A DNA stretch of 64,000 nt from Gemmobacter caeni (GCF_003054195.1 NZ_QBKP01000003.1:248001-312000); one strand, 5' to 3'. Positions 24,557 to 33,532 are shown, numbered from the stretch's first letter. The notes: generated from the sequence alone by a model not told the origin. Numbers and translations are program-made.

Positions 24557-25420
24557 TCAGTTGGTGCAGGGGATCGGGATTTCCAGCACATCTGCGCCCT
24601 TGCGGGTCTTGATGGTGCAGACCTTTTCCTCGACTTTTGGGGCCGCCGCCTCTTTCTGGATGCCCAGAAGCTGATCGTTATTGACCTCGATCGGGCCGGC
24701 CAGCGGTGTGTTGTCATCGCTTTTGGCGACCAGTGAGACCGAAAGCTGGCCGGTGGCCTGCCCCTGGGCCAGGCGCGCGACCTGCTGCGGGCTTGCGGCG
24801 ACCGTCATGGCCTTGGGGGCCGACACGTCGGTTGCACGGGCATCTTCCTTGCCGGATTTGGTCGGCGGGCGGTCCACGGCGATAATCGCCAGCGAAGTTT
24901 CGATCATCTGCGTGACCTCACCGCCCATGCTGCTGACGCCGGTCCAGTAGACATCGACGCGGTTGCCCGGTTGCAGATAGCGCGAGGCGCCCGAGGCGTC
25001 ATCGAATTTGATGGTAAAGGCGCGCTCTCCCGCAGCCAGCATGCCGGTCAGCCCCGCCACTTCGCCGGGTTCGGTGATTTTGACACCCAGAACCGGCTCG
25101 AATTTCTCCATCTGGCGCAGCACGAAGCGCGGCCGCGTTTCGCCTTCGGGGAATAGCGGATCGCCCGCCTTGAAGATGCCTTCGGGCAGGGCGCTTTGCG
25201 GCCAGTAGATCAGTTGCACGTCGTCGCGGGTCAGCGCGTCACCATAGTTGACCGCCCTGTTCACCACATAGACCTCGACCAGAGGTCCGGTTTTGGCCCG
25301 CATCTCGCGCTCTTTCGCAAGCTGGGCCTGGGTATGTCCGATGAAATTCTGGGCCATGTAAACCGCGAACCCGGCGAGAGCCAGCCCGAGCACCAGAACA
25401 CCGGCAAAAATCATGCGCAT
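24557..25420 (-). CDS. cpaB: Flp pilus assembly protein CpaB/RcpC
   Basis: 287 residues. One N-terminal membrane helix (FAGVLVLGLALAGFAVYMA) is followed by a SAF domain (VYVVNRAVNYGDALTRDDVQLIYWP, about 52-76) and the RcpC domain (AFTIKFDDASGASRYLQPGNRVDVYWTG). It is a periplasmic protein associated with the secretin and peptidoglycan in Tad systems. The C-terminus contains CTIKTRKGADVLEIPIPCTN-like sequence with two cysteines that may form a disulfide. Confidence 0.93.
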   Translation of the reverse strand: MRMIFAGVLVLGLALAGFAVYMAQNFIGHTQAQLAKEREMRAKTGPLVEVYVVNRAVNYGDALTRDDVQLIYWPQSALPEGIFKAGDPLFPEGETRPRFVLRQMEKFEPVLGVKITEPGEVAGLTGMLAAGERAFTIKFDDASGASRYLQPGNRVDVYWTGVSSMGGEVTQMIETSLAIIAVDRPPTKSGKEDARATDVSAPKAMTVAASPQQVARLAQGQATGQLSVSLVAKSDDNTPLAGPIEVNNDQLLGIQKEAAAPKVEEKVCTIKTRKGADVLEIPIPCTN

Positions 25421-25471
25421 TCTCGTTCCTCTCTCATTTTCTGCCTGTTCGGGCAGCAGATCGCCGCAAGA

Positions 25472-25648
25472 CTAGCTGCGCGCCTCCAGAACCTTGTCGC
25501 TGATGCTTTCGGCGGCGTTTTCGTAAAGCGCCTGCGTCACGATCATGAAAATACCCATCGTCATGACAATGACTGCCGTGACCAGGACGACCCAGTCGAC
25601 GGTGGCTGCGGCATCTTCGGCGCGCAGGAAGCCGGTGATCTTGTCCAT
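25472..25648 (-). CDS. Flp-like pilin with atypical leader
   Basis: 58 residues. The core TVDWVVLVTAVIVMTMGIFMIV is closely related to the major Flp at 25760-25945, but the residues before the hydrophobic core are EDAAATVDW instead of DESGAVTVDW, so the glycine expected at -1 of the prepilin cleavage site is missing. It could be a minor pilin, a cleavage variant or a membrane-retained regulator. Start ATG follows AGGA. It lies between flp and cpaB on the same strand. Confidence 0.7.
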   Translation of the reverse strand: MDKITGFLRAEDAAATVDWVVLVTAVIVMTMGIFMIVTQALYENAAESISDKVLEARS

Positions 25649-25759
25649 GTCGGTCCTCGCGGTCCCTGAAGCGTCACGTTGAGCCTTGCAACGAAACAGG
25701 CTGCGGCTTGTGACCAAGCCGCAGCCCATGAAGTCTCGAAGTGTCCGAAGACGCCCGGA

Positions 25760-25945
25760 TCAGTACGAGGCTGCGGTGTCCAGCTTGTCCGCGATGTTCG
25801 CGGCGGTCGCGTCGAGCGACGGCGAGATGGTTTGCATCACGACGAGGCCCAGGCCCACGATGGCGGCGGTCAGCACGACCCAGTCAACGGTCACGGCGCC
25901 CGATTCGTCGTTTTTGAAGGATTTGAAGATGTTCAGCAGTTTCAT
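25760..25945 (-). CDS. flp: Flp major pilin
   Basis: 61 residues. Basic leader MKLLNIFKSFKNDESG, then AVTVDWVVLTAAIVGLGLVV: cleavage by CpaA after glycine 16 would give a mature pilin of about 45 residues, with aspartate at mature position 5 where other families have glutamate. The start ATG follows AAGGGA. As the first gene of the locus with a long upstream region it is probably transcribed at the highest level. An upstream in-frame extension is not protein-like. Confidence 0.88.
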   Translation of the reverse strand: MKLLNIFKSFKNDESGAVTVDWVVLTAAIVGLGLVVMQTISPSLDATAANIADKLDTAASY

Positions 25946-26317
25946 GGTCTTGGTCCCTTGGTTCAGGTGTTGCTCACTACTCGCCGCCGTTGCGTCTGAC
26001 CGGCCTCTGTTCCGATCCGCTTCGTTGCGGCATGGGTGTATATAGCCCCCCGAAGGTGGCGGGAGTTGGGAGGCAATTTGACCGCTCGGGAAATCTGTGT
26101 AAAACCGAAAATAAAATCGTAATGCATTGAAATTAGAGGATATGTTTTTGAATTTTTCATGCCGAACGAAGGGCCCCACAGCCGCGCCCTGCCAAGTTGG
26201 GCAGGATTGCGGCAAAACTGCCACGATCTGACCGGGGGATTCGTCCCTTGCTGGAGCGATTCACGGGTTTCTGCGACAGTAGGGGGGCTAGAAACCGGGA
26301 AACGGGCAGGCATCCGC
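25946..26317. promoter_or_regulatory. Divergent intergenic region flp / lytic transglycosylase
   Basis: 372 bases without a convincing gene. Bases 26090-26160 are strongly AT-rich compared with the surroundings and are the likely location of the flp promoter on the minus strand, which implies a leader of more than 150 bases. Frames running through the region on both strands are non-conserved extensions of the flanking genes. No operator was recognised. Confidence 0.5.
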
Positions 26318-27196
26318 ATGAGGCGGGCAGTATTGGTCACGATTCTGACGGGGGCGATTCTGCCCTTTCACTGGCATCCGGCGGGTGCCCAGACGCCTCC
26401 GGCGTTCGAGGATTTCACATTCCGGCGAATCAAGGTGCCCGGCTCGGGGGCTGGCAAGCGCATCACCGTGCAGATCGACCCCGAGGAACAGGCGCGCCGC
26501 CTCGCCGCCTCGCCCAAGGTCGACCGCGAGAAAGAGGCGCAGTCGGTGGCCGATGCGCCGCCGCCCGCACCGCTGGCTGATCCGGTGGCGAAACCCGCGT
26601 CTTCCTATGCATGGTTCTGGGAACAGGTGCCTGCGGACAGGGCGGCCGTGCAGGGGCGTTTCCCGCAGGCTCTGGCGGCGTTGTCGCAGGGGCCGGGCGG
26701 CAAGGCTGTCGCCGCGCCGCGTCTGCAAGCGATGCAGAATATCGCCTCGGCCTATGGCACTGACATCCTGAAAGCCACCATCGGCACCGAGGTTTCGCCC
26801 GCGCTCGCGCTGGCCGTCATCGGGATCGAAAGCGCGGGCCGCCCGGATGCGGTCAGTTCAGCGGGCGCGCAGGGGCTGATGCAGTTGATCCCCGCAACAG
26901 CCGAGCGGTTCGGTGTGACGGATTCCAAGGTGCCCGCGCAGAACATCAAGGGCGGGGTCGCCTATCTCGACTGGCTGATGAAGCGGTTCGACCGCGACCC
27001 GTTGATGGTGCTGGCCGCCTATAACGCGGGCGAGGGGGCGGTGGAGGCCAATGGCGGCATCCCGCCCTATGCGGAAACGCGGGATTATGTGCCCAAGGTG
27101 CTGGCAGCCTGGCAGGTGGCACAGGGCCTGTGCCTGACCCCGCCAGAGCTGTTTTCGGACCCCTGCGTCTTCAAGGTGATCGCGGCGGGGGGTTAG
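26318..27196 (+). CDS. Lytic transglycosylase (SLT domain)
   Basis: 292 residues. Signal peptide RRAVLVTILTGAILPFHWHPAGAQ, a proline-rich middle, and a C-terminal SLT/goose-lysozyme-like domain from about residue 150: the catalytic glutamate in VIGIESAGRPDAVSSAGAQG, then LMQLIPATAERFGV, NIKGGVAYLDWLM and LAAYNAGEGAV. It cleaves peptidoglycan in the periplasm with formation of 1,6-anhydromuramyl ends. Its position divergent from flp suggests it may open the wall for the pilus machine, but it may equally be a housekeeping enzyme. Confidence 0.9.
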   Translation: MRRAVLVTILTGAILPFHWHPAGAQTPPAFEDFTFRRIKVPGSGAGKRITVQIDPEEQARRLAASPKVDREKEAQSVADAPPPAPLADPVAKPASSYAWFWEQVPADRAAVQGRFPQALAALSQGPGGKAVAAPRLQAMQNIASAYGTDILKATIGTEVSPALALAVIGIESAGRPDAVSSAGAQGLMQLIPATAERFGVTDSKVPAQNIKGGVAYLDWLMKRFDRDPLMVLAAYNAGEGAVEANGGIPPYAETRDYVPKVLAAWQVAQGLCLTPPELFSDPCVFKVIAAGG

Positions 27197-27483
27197 ACCG
27201 CGAAGACATCCGCCCATTCGGGGTGGCGCTTGCGCTGTGCATTGACGAAGGGGCAAAGCGGCATGACCTTGAACCCCTCGGCCCGGGCATCCGCGACCAG
27301 ACGCAGGACCAGCGCCAACCCGGCGCCGGTGCCGCGAAAGCTGTCGGGCACGCCGGTGTGATCGGCGATGACAAGCTGGGGCGAGGTGATGGAATAGGTC
27401 AGTTCGGCCTCCTCGCCGCCCTGACGAATGACATAGCGGCCCTTCGAGCCCGTGGTTTCGCGTGTGATCTCGAAGTCGCTCAT
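27193..27483 (-). CDS. GNAT family N-acetyltransferase (YidJ/YjdJ type)
   Basis: 96 residues, the short single-domain Gcn5-related type. LTYSITSPQLVIADHTGVPDSFRGTGAGLALVLRLVADARAEG is the acetyl-CoA-binding core in pieces, with RGTGAG as the pyrophosphate loop, and CPFVNAQRKRHPEWADV closes it. The substrate is unknown. The stop codon overlaps the convergent transglycosylase stop by four bases. The start is the ATG preceded by GGAGGATT. Confidence 0.82.
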   Translation of the reverse strand: MSDFEITRETTGSKGRYVIRQGGEEAELTYSITSPQLVIADHTGVPDSFRGTGAGLALVLRLVADARAEGFKVMPLCPFVNAQRKRHPEWADVFAV

Positions 27484-27544
27484 GCAATCCTCCTGATGGT
27501 CGCAGGCGCCCCGCACAGGGCGGGGCAGCCAGATTCTTGCAAGG

Positions 27545-28174
27545 TCAGCCGACCAGCGTCGCCTCGGTGGCGGCGCGCAGATCGGCCTCGGTCACGCCAT
27601 CGGCCAGTTCGACGATCTTCAGGCCGCCCGGCACCACGTCCAGCACGCCCAGATTTGTGATGATACGATCCACCACCGCCTTGCCGGTCAGCGGCAGGGT
27701 GCAGGCTTTCAGCACCTTCGACTCACCATGCTTCGAGGTGTGGTCCATCACCACCACCACGCGGCCCACGCCCGCCACAAGATCCATTGCGCCGCCCATG
27801 CCCTTCACGAGCTTGCCGGGGATCATCCAGTTCGCCAGATCGCCGTTTTCCGCCACTTCCATCGCGCCGAGGATCGCCATGGCGATCTTGCCACCACGGA
27901 TCATGGCGAAGGAGGTCGCGCTGTCGAAATAGGCGGTCTGCGGCAGTTCGGTGATGGTCTGCTTGCCGGCGTTGATGAGGTCCGCGTCCTCTTCGCCCTC
28001 ATAGGGGAAGGGGCCCATGCCCAGCATGCCGTTTTCCGATTGCAGCGTGACGTTGACGCCTTCGGGGATGTAGTTCGACACCAGCGTCGGAATGCCGATA
28101 CCGAGGTTCACATACCAGCCGTCCTGAAGCTCCTGCGCGGCGCGTGCCGCCATCTGATTGCGATCCCAGGGCAT
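27545..28174 (-). CDS. scoB: 3-oxoacid CoA-transferase subunit B
   Basis: 209 residues, the beta-type subunit of family I CoA-transferases. [15 protein letters not shown] is near the N-terminus and the catalytic glutamate stands in [31 protein letters not shown] and TDLGVLDV-like [12 protein letters not shown] are typical for succinyl-CoA:3-ketoacid transferases. With ScoA it activates acetoacetate using succinyl-CoA. The ATG overlaps the scoA stop (TGATG). Confidence 0.92.
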   Translation of the reverse strand: MPWDRNQMAARAAQELQDGWYVNLGIGIPTLVSNYIPEGVNVTLQSENGMLGMGPFPYEGEEDADLINAGKQTITELPQTAYFDSATSFAMIRGGKIAMAILGAMEVAENGDLANWMIPGKLVKGMGGAMDLVAGVGRVVVVMDHTSKHGESKVLKACTLPLTGKAVVDRIITNLGVLDVVPGGLKIVELADGVTEADLRAATEATLVG

Positions 28175-28878
28175 CAGGCTTGCTCCTTCTTGCGGGTAGT
28201 GCGCTGTTCGATGCGCTTCTCGTGCTGGCCCTGCACGATGCGGTGGACATAGATGCCCGGCAGGTGGATGTGATCGGGGTCAAGGCTGCCCAGCGGCACG
28301 ATTTCCTCGACCTCGGCCACGCAGACCTTGCCGCAGGTGGCGGCGGGTACGTTGAAGTTGCGCGCGGTCTTGCGGAACACCAAGTTGCCCGAGGGATCGG
28401 CCTTCCATGCCTTCACGATGGACACATCCGCCACGATGCCGGTTTCAAGGATGTATTCGCGGCCGTTGAAGACCTTCACATCCTTGCCTTCCGCGATCAC
28501 GGTGCCGACGCCGGTGGCGGTGTAGAAGCCGGGAATGCCCGCGCCGCCCGCCCGCATCCGTTCGGCCAGCGTGCCTTGCGGGTTGAATTCCAGCTCCAGT
28601 TCGCCCGACAGATACTGGCGCATGAATTCGGCATTCTCGCCGACATAGGACGAGATCATCTTCCTGATCTGCCGGGTCTTGAGCAGTACGCCCAGACCGA
28701 AATCATCCACGCCACAGTTGTTCGAGGCGATGGTGATGTCCTTCGTTCCCGCTGCCTTGATCGCGTCGATCAGCAGTTCGGGGATGCCGCAAAGGCCGAA
28801 GCCTCCCGCCGCCATCGTCATGCCGTCGAACAGCAACCCCTCCAGCGCCGCCCCGGCGCTCGCATATGTCTTGTCCAT
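28174..28878 (-). CDS. scoA: 3-oxoacid CoA-transferase subunit A
   Basis: 234 residues, alpha subunit. The CoA-binding motif [10 protein letters not shown] lies at about 25-34, and [22 protein letters not shown] and [16 protein letters not shown] are the conserved family blocks. It forms the complete enzyme with scoB directly downstream. The 28879-29039 upstream stretch separates it from a divergent tRNA gene. Confidence 0.92.
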   Translation of the reverse strand: MDKTYASAGAALEGLLFDGMTMAAGGFGLCGIPELLIDAIKAAGTKDITIASNNCGVDDFGLGVLLKTRQIRKMISSYVGENAEFMRQYLSGELELEFNPQGTLAERMRAGGAGIPGFYTATGVGTVIAEGKDVKVFNGREYILETGIVADVSIVKAWKADPSGNLVFRKTARNFNVPAATCGKVCVAEVEEIVPLGSLDPDHIHLPGIYVHRIVQGQHEKRIEQRTTRKKEQA

Positions 28879-29039
28879 GCGTCTCTCCCCGCAAACTCTC
28901 CGGGGTCAAGTTGTGGCGATTGCAACGGCCCAAGTCAATCGAACCCGTGCCGCATTGCAGCAGGGCCGCACGGAAAGCATGGGGCCGTGCGGGATGTGCC
29001 CTTTACCACGCCGCGCCGCCATGTAAGTTGCAGGCCAGT

Positions 29040-29123
29040 GCGGGTGTGGTGGAATGGTAGACACAGGCGACTTAAAATCGCCAGGGGTATCCCGTGCGGG
29101 TTCGAGCCCCGCCACCCGCACCA
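29040..29123 (+). tRNA. tRNA-Leu (anticodon UAA)
   Basis: The acceptor stem GCGGGTG (29040-29046) pairs with CACCCGC (29113-29119), with discriminator A and an encoded CCA at 29121-29123. The anticodon arm GGCGACTTAAAATCGCC has TAA in the loop, reading UUA/UUG codons. A long variable arm and the T-arm GCGGGTTCGAGCCCCGC complete a class II tRNA. No duplicated 3' end or integrase is near. Confidence 0.95.
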
Positions 29124-29225
29124 GACGCGCGCTGGCCTGGCAGTCCGGCCTTTGCGCAAGAACCGGGTCGGTCGGCACATCCCGTTTTCCTAGACAGTTC
29201 CGAGCTTCAGGAAAGGAAGACGGAA

Positions 29226-29978
29226 ATGCTACTGGATCGAAAGATCATCATTGTCACCGGCGCAAGCAGCGGGATCGGGGCGGCTGCGGCGCGGATTTTC
29301 GCTGCCGAAGGGGCAAGGCTGGTGCTGGGCGCGCGGCGTGGCGATCTGCTGGCCGATCTTGTGGCCGAGATCGCGGAGAAGGGGGGCGAGGCTGCCTTTC
29401 TGGCCGGGGATGTCGAAAACGGTGCCTATGCCGCTGATCTGGTGGCGCTGGCGGAAACCCGGTTTGGCGGGCTTGACGGTGCATTCAACAATGCCGGCAT
29501 GACCGGAGAGCTGGGGCCGGTGCCCGACATGACCGAGGAAAACTGGCACAAGGTCATCGCCGTCAATCTGACCAGCGGCTTTCATGCGGCCAGGGCCCAG
29601 ATCCCGGCGCTGCGCCGACGTGGCGCTGGCTCCATCGTCTTTACCTCGACCTTTGTCGGGCACACGGTCGGATTGCCGGGTATGGCGGCCTATGCGGCAG
29701 CGAAAGCCGGGCTGATCGGCATGACGCAGGTTCTGGCGGCAGAGCACGGAGCCGAGAACATCCGTGTCAACGCGCTGCTGCCCGGCGGGACGATGACGCC
29801 CATGGCCGGAGAGGATGCCGGATTCCATGACTTCGTGCGCGGCCTGCACGCGCTGAAGCGGATGGCGGAGCCTGCGGAAATCGCCAATGCGGCGCTGTTC
29901 CTGCTGTCTGACAAGGCGTCTTTCGTGACCGGCACGGCGATGCTGGCGGATGGGGGCAATTCGATCAGCAAGCTTTGA
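29226..29978 (+). CDS. SDR family oxidoreductase
   Basis: 250 residues, classical short-chain dehydrogenase. Cofactor loop TGASSGIGAAAA at about 11-22, NNAG in GAFNNAGMTG, catalytic serine in IVFTSTFVGHT, and YxxxK as AYAAAKAGLIG. DGG-containing C-terminus. The lack of an acidic residue after strand 2 (VLGARR) favours NADP. The substrate is unknown. A strong GGAAAGGAAG site precedes the ATG. It stands alone, 102 bases after tRNA-Leu. Confidence 0.88.
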   Translation: MLLDRKIIIVTGASSGIGAAAARIFAAEGARLVLGARRGDLLADLVAEIAEKGGEAAFLAGDVENGAYAADLVALAETRFGGLDGAFNNAGMTGELGPVPDMTEENWHKVIAVNLTSGFHAARAQIPALRRRGAGSIVFTSTFVGHTVGLPGMAAYAAAKAGLIGMTQVLAAEHGAENIRVNALLPGGTMTPMAGEDAGFHDFVRGLHALKRMAEPAEIANAALFLLSDKASFVTGTAMLADGGNSISKL

Positions 29979-30010
29979 GCCTTGCGCGCTGTCCCGATGC
30001 GGGGCAGCGC

Positions 30011-30571
30011 TCAGCCCCGGTCGCGCCACTCGCGCCCCAGCAGGGCATAGATGAACTCGTCGCCCCAGACGCCTTCGAAGAAGTCGTTCTCCACCAGATG
30101 CGCCTCCCGGCGCAGGCCAAGACGGTCGGCAAGGCGCCAGGAAGCCTCGTTGCGGCTGGCGATGCGGGCGAAGATGCGATGCAGGCCGCAGGGACCGAAG
30201 CCAAGCGCCAGCATGGCCCCGGCGGCCTCGGTCGCGTAGCCCTGTCCGGCGTAATCGGGGTGGAAGATATATCCAAGCTCGCCCTGACGCGCGATGCGGT
30301 TGGCATATTTCAGCACCACCTCACCCAGCAGAGCCCCGTCCGTCTGGCGGCAGACCGCCAGCCGGAAGGCATCGCCCTCGTCCTCGAACCGCGGATCGCA
30401 GGCGCGGGCGAATTGCTGGGCCAGCGCCTCGCCCTCGGGCGGGGCGGTGTAAAGATGGCGATAAACCTCGGCCCGTCGGTGACAATCGGCATAGGCCGCG
30501 AAATCCTCAGGGACAAAACGGCGCAGCGAAAGCCGCGCCGTCTGGTGGGGCAGGGGCGGCAGCCCGCTCAT
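30011..30571 (-). CDS. GNAT family N-acetyltransferase (RimJ/RimL type)
   Basis: 186 residues. TARLSLRRFVPEDFAAY, LGYIFHPDYAGQGYATEAAGAMLALGF (in pieces the acetyl-CoA site) and IFARIASRNEASWRLADRLGLRREAHL are the hallmarks of the Acetyltransf_3 family acting on protein N-termini or small amines. It is the last gene of the TRAP transporter operon and its ATG overlaps the dctM stop by four bases, so it may modify the transported compound or simply be appended to the operon. Confidence 0.85.
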   Translation of the reverse strand: MSGLPPLPHQTARLSLRRFVPEDFAAYADCHRRAEVYRHLYTAPPEGEALAQQFARACDPRFEDEGDAFRLAVCRQTDGALLGEVVLKYANRIARQGELGYIFHPDYAGQGYATEAAGAMLALGFGPCGLHRIFARIASRNEASWRLADRLGLRREAHLVENDFFEGVWGDEFIYALLGREWRDRG

Positions 30572-31887
30572 GGCAGCATCTGCGAGGGCAGGAACAGCGT
30601 CAGCCCCGGGATCAGCAGCAGAAGCAGCAGGCGCAGGATGTCCATCATCCAGAAGGGCGTCACCCCGCGGAAGATCGTCGCGGTGGACACATTGCCGACC
30701 ACACCTTTCAGGATGAACACGTTCAGCCCGACCGGCGGGGTGATCAGGCTGATTTCCGTCACCACCACCACGATGATGCCGAACCATACCGGGTTGAAGC
30801 CCATGCCGGTGACCAGCGGAAAGAAGATCGGCACCGTCAGCAGCAGCATCGACAGGCTTTCGAACACGCAGCCAAGCGCCACATAGATCAGCACGATCAG
30901 CGCCATGACCATCCAGGGGGCGAGGCCCATCTCCATCACGCCATTGGCCAGCGCCTCGGGCAGGCCCGCGATATTGACGAAGTTCGAGAAGATCCACGCC
31001 CCGATCAGTACCGCGAACAGCGAAGCGGTGGTCAGCGCGGTTTCCTCCAGCACCTCGCGGATGTCGGCGAGCGTCAGACCGCCGCGCGCCAGCGCGATCA
31101 GGAAGGCGCCCATCGCCCCCATGCCCGCCGCTTCGGTCGGCGAGAAGGTCAGATGGATCGGCCAGACATCCAGCGCGCCGTAGAGCCCGCCAATCACCAG
31201 CCCGAACAAGAGCAGCACCGACCAGACACCGCGCAGCGCCGCCAGACGTTGCCCCCAGGTCGCGCGCGGTCCCGCCGGACCGGCAGCAGGATTGCGCAGG
31301 ACCGAGATATAGACGGCAGCCAGGTAAAACAGGATACCCAGTGCGCCGGGGATGATCCCGGCGATGAACAACTGCCCGATAGAGGTTTCGGTCAGCAGCC
31401 CGTAGATCACGAGGATGACCGAGGGCGGGATCAGGATGCCCAGCGTGCCGCCGGCCGCGATGGAGGCGGTGGAAAGGCTGTCGGCATAGCCGTATTTCCG
31501 CATCTCGGGCATGGCGACCTTCGACATGGTGGCGGCGGTCGCCAGAGACGAGCCGCAGATTGCGGCGAACCCGCCGCAGGCCACGATGGTCGCCATGGCA
31601 AGGCCACCCCGGAAATGGCCCAGGAAGGCGTTCGAGACCTGATAAAGCTCGCGGCTGATGCCGCCCTTGTTGACGAACAGCCCCATCAGGATGAACAGTG
31701 GCACCACCGACAGGCCATAATCCTGGCTGGTGTCGATCACCAGCCGGGCCGCCATGGAGATGGCGCCGCGAAAGTTGGTTTCCAGCGCATAGCCCACAAG
31801 ACCGACCAGACCCATGGCAAAGGCGATGGGCATGCGCAGCAACACAAGCACCAGAACGGCAGCGAAGCCGATGAGCGAGTCAGTCAT
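30568..31887 (-). CDS. dctM: TRAP transporter large permease (DctM)
   Basis: 439 residues with about 12 membrane segments. Typical blocks are VLVLLRMPIAFAMGLVGLVGY, PLFILMGLFVNKGGISRELY, ICGSSLATAATMSKVAMPEMRKYGYA and LIPPSVILVIYG. It is the ion-coupled transport subunit, working with DctQ and the periplasmic DctP. It overlaps dctQ by 8 bases at its start and the acetyltransferase by 4 at its end. Confidence 0.93.
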   Translation of the reverse strand: MTDSLIGFAAVLVLVLLRMPIAFAMGLVGLVGYALETNFRGAISMAARLVIDTSQDYGLSVVPLFILMGLFVNKGGISRELYQVSNAFLGHFRGGLAMATIVACGGFAAICGSSLATAATMSKVAMPEMRKYGYADSLSTASIAAGGTLGILIPPSVILVIYGLLTETSIGQLFIAGIIPGALGILFYLAAVYISVLRNPAAGPAGPRATWGQRLAALRGVWSVLLLFGLVIGGLYGALDVWPIHLTFSPTEAAGMGAMGAFLIALARGGLTLADIREVLEETALTTASLFAVLIGAWIFSNFVNIAGLPEALANGVMEMGLAPWMVMALIVLIYVALGCVFESLSMLLLTVPIFFPLVTGMGFNPVWFGIIVVVVTEISLITPPVGLNVFILKGVVGNVSTATIFRGVTPFWMMDILRLLLLLLIPGLTLFLPSQMLP

Positions 31888-32389
31888 GCCCGGCCTCCCA
31901 CAGCAGGCGCGGGGCCAGCCAGATCATCAGGCCGCGTACAATCAGCACGGCAGCGGTGAGAAAGGTCATAATTGCGATGAACCATGTGACGGTGGAAACG
32001 GGGATGGCGAGGTACTCGGTCACGTCGCCATAGCTGCGGGCGCGTTCGGCCAGATCGACGATGCGCCAGGCAGGCCACAGCAGCATGACCCCCGAAAGGG
32101 TGGTGACGATGCCGTCGCGCAGACGTTCAAGATGCAGCCGGGCGAAGATCGGGTCCAGCAGGTCCACCGCGATATGGCCGCCGCGCCCCGAAAGAACGGG
32201 CAGCGAGGCGAAGACGATGATGGCGATGGCGATGCGGGTCAGTTCGGTGGCGGCCTCGATGGGCGCGCTGAAGGCCGACCGCAGCACCACATCGCAGAAG
32301 GTCAGCACCATGAGCGCGAACAGGGTGACAGAAGCAAGAAGGACAGGCAGCACCGAAAGGCGCCGCATGAGGCGGATCAAGGGTATCAT
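31880..32389 (-). CDS. dctQ: TRAP transporter small permease (DctQ)
   Basis: 169 residues with four predicted helices (SVTLFALMVLTFCDVVLR, ELTRIAIAIIVFASLPVL, TLSGVMLLWPAWRIV, VTWFIAIMTFLTAAVLIV). GGHIAVDLL is the conserved DctQ motif. It lies between dctP and dctM in the standard order. Confidence 0.9.
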   Translation of the reverse strand: MIPLIRLMRRLSVLPVLLASVTLFALMVLTFCDVVLRSAFSAPIEAATELTRIAIAIIVFASLPVLSGRGGHIAVDLLDPIFARLHLERLRDGIVTTLSGVMLLWPAWRIVDLAERARSYGDVTEYLAIPVSTVTWFIAIMTFLTAAVLIVRGLMIWLAPRLLWEAGHD

Positions 32390-32442
32390 CAGGGGCTCCC
32401 GCAGGCGTGGGGCGCGCCGGTCCGGCGCGCCCTTGGGTCGCG

Positions 32443-33465
32443 TCAGTTGCCGGCGGCGGCGGTCATCTCTGTCATGACCATATCATAGGCTGCCTGTGCG
32501 TCGATGCCTGCGGCAGAAATCTGCGCCAGAACCTTTTCGCGCACCCGCGCGGCCATTTCGGCGAAGGCAGCCTGATCTTCCGCGCTGGCCGTGACGATCT
32601 TGTTGTCGGCCGCCGCCTCGGTCGCGGCGCGGGCGTCATTGTCGCTCTGGTCCCAGACGGCACCCATCATGCGGCTGGCCGGTTCGCCGAACACCTTTTC
32701 GTCCAGCGCCTTCTGCACATCCTCGGGCAGGCTGTCGAAACGTTCCTGGCTCATCAGCACCGCGAAGGAGCCGCGATAGAAGCCGCCGGGCATTTCATAG
32801 ACGTTCTTCGCCACTTCGTTCAGCTTGAAGCTGACACGTTCGCCCATGTTCATTGCCACCGCGTCCGCGGCGCCGGAGGCCAGCGTCTCATAGACCTTGG
32901 GCGCGGGCACCTGAATGCCGACGAGGCCAAGTTCGGCGCCCACTTCGGCCGAAACGCCGCCGCCGAGGCGGGTTTTCAGACCCTTCAGATCGGCCAGCGT
33001 ATTGATTTCCTTGCTGGAGTGGATCTGGCCCGGACCATGGGTGGTCAGCGCGATCAGCTTGACGCCACGATGTTCGTCCAACTTGTCAAGGAAAGCCTTC
33101 TGCACATGCCAGTAGGCAACCGAGGCGGCCTCCGCATTGCCCGGATAGCCCGGCAGTTCAATGAGCTGAGTGCCGATGAACCGGCCCGGCTGGTAGCCGT
33201 GGAAGATCACCGTCATGTCGGCAGCACCATCCATCACCAGATCCATCTGGGCGGGCGGCGGGGCGAGGCCAAGCTTGATCTCGCCGGTGACCTGGCCGTC
33301 GGTGGCCTCTTCCATCATCTTCACCAGCCCTTCCAGCATGCCGGTGTTGATCGGGTGGGTCGGCGGCAGCCAGCTCGAGATGGTCAGCGTCTCGGTGGCA
33401 TGGGCGGCGGCGGCGGTGCAGACGGCAACGGCGGCGCTGGCAAGAAGGCGTGCAATCCTGGTCAC
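32443..33465 (-). CDS. dctP: TRAP transporter substrate-binding protein (DctP)
   Basis: 340 residues starting at a GTG with AGGGAG in front. Signal peptide RLLASAAVAVCTAAAAHA. The DctP fold is shown by SSWLPPTHPINTGMLEGLVKMMEEATDGQV, LADLKGLKTRLGGGVSAEVGAELG (the arginine that binds substrate carboxylates is expected in this region) and SGAADAVAMNMG. The substrate is probably an organic acid; the adjacent Rieske oxygenase block suggests an aromatic or cyclic one. A MarR-type operator lies 52 bases upstream. Confidence 0.9.
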   Translation of the reverse strand: MTRIARLLASAAVAVCTAAAAHATETLTISSWLPPTHPINTGMLEGLVKMMEEATDGQVTGEIKLGLAPPPAQMDLVMDGAADMTVIFHGYQPGRFIGTQLIELPGYPGNAEAASVAYWHVQKAFLDKLDEHRGVKLIALTTHGPGQIHSSKEINTLADLKGLKTRLGGGVSAEVGAELGLVGIQVPAPKVYETLASGAADAVAMNMGERVSFKLNEVAKNVYEMPGGFYRGSFAVLMSQERFDSLPEDVQKALDEKVFGEPASRMMGAVWDQSDNDARAATEAAADNKIVTASAEDQAAFAEMAARVREKVLAQISAAGIDAQAAYDMVMTEMTAAAGN

Positions 33466-33516
33466 GGTGGTCTCCCTGTTGTGCGGCCCGACAGCTCCTC
33501 TTCCGGCGGGCTCATT

Positions 33517-33532
33517 ATATGCAATTTCATGT
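33517..33532. promoter_or_regulatory. Putative MarR operator upstream of dctP
   Basis: ATATGCAATTTCATGT matches 14 of 16 positions of the perfect palindrome found at 34227-34242 in front of the oxygenase operon. It lies between marR and dctP, in the promoter region of the TRAP operon. A further half-like TTTTTCATGT occurs at about 33562-33571. Confidence 0.6.

Noticed and set aside
26159-26317. N-terminal extension of the lytic transglycosylase to base 26159
   Set aside because: The extra 53 residues have no hydrophobic or conserved pattern, and the later ATG directly precedes a proper signal peptide.
29040-29123. tRNA-Leu as an integration site of a mobile element
   Set aside because: No direct repeat of the tRNA 3' end was seen and no integrase or foreign-looking genes follow.
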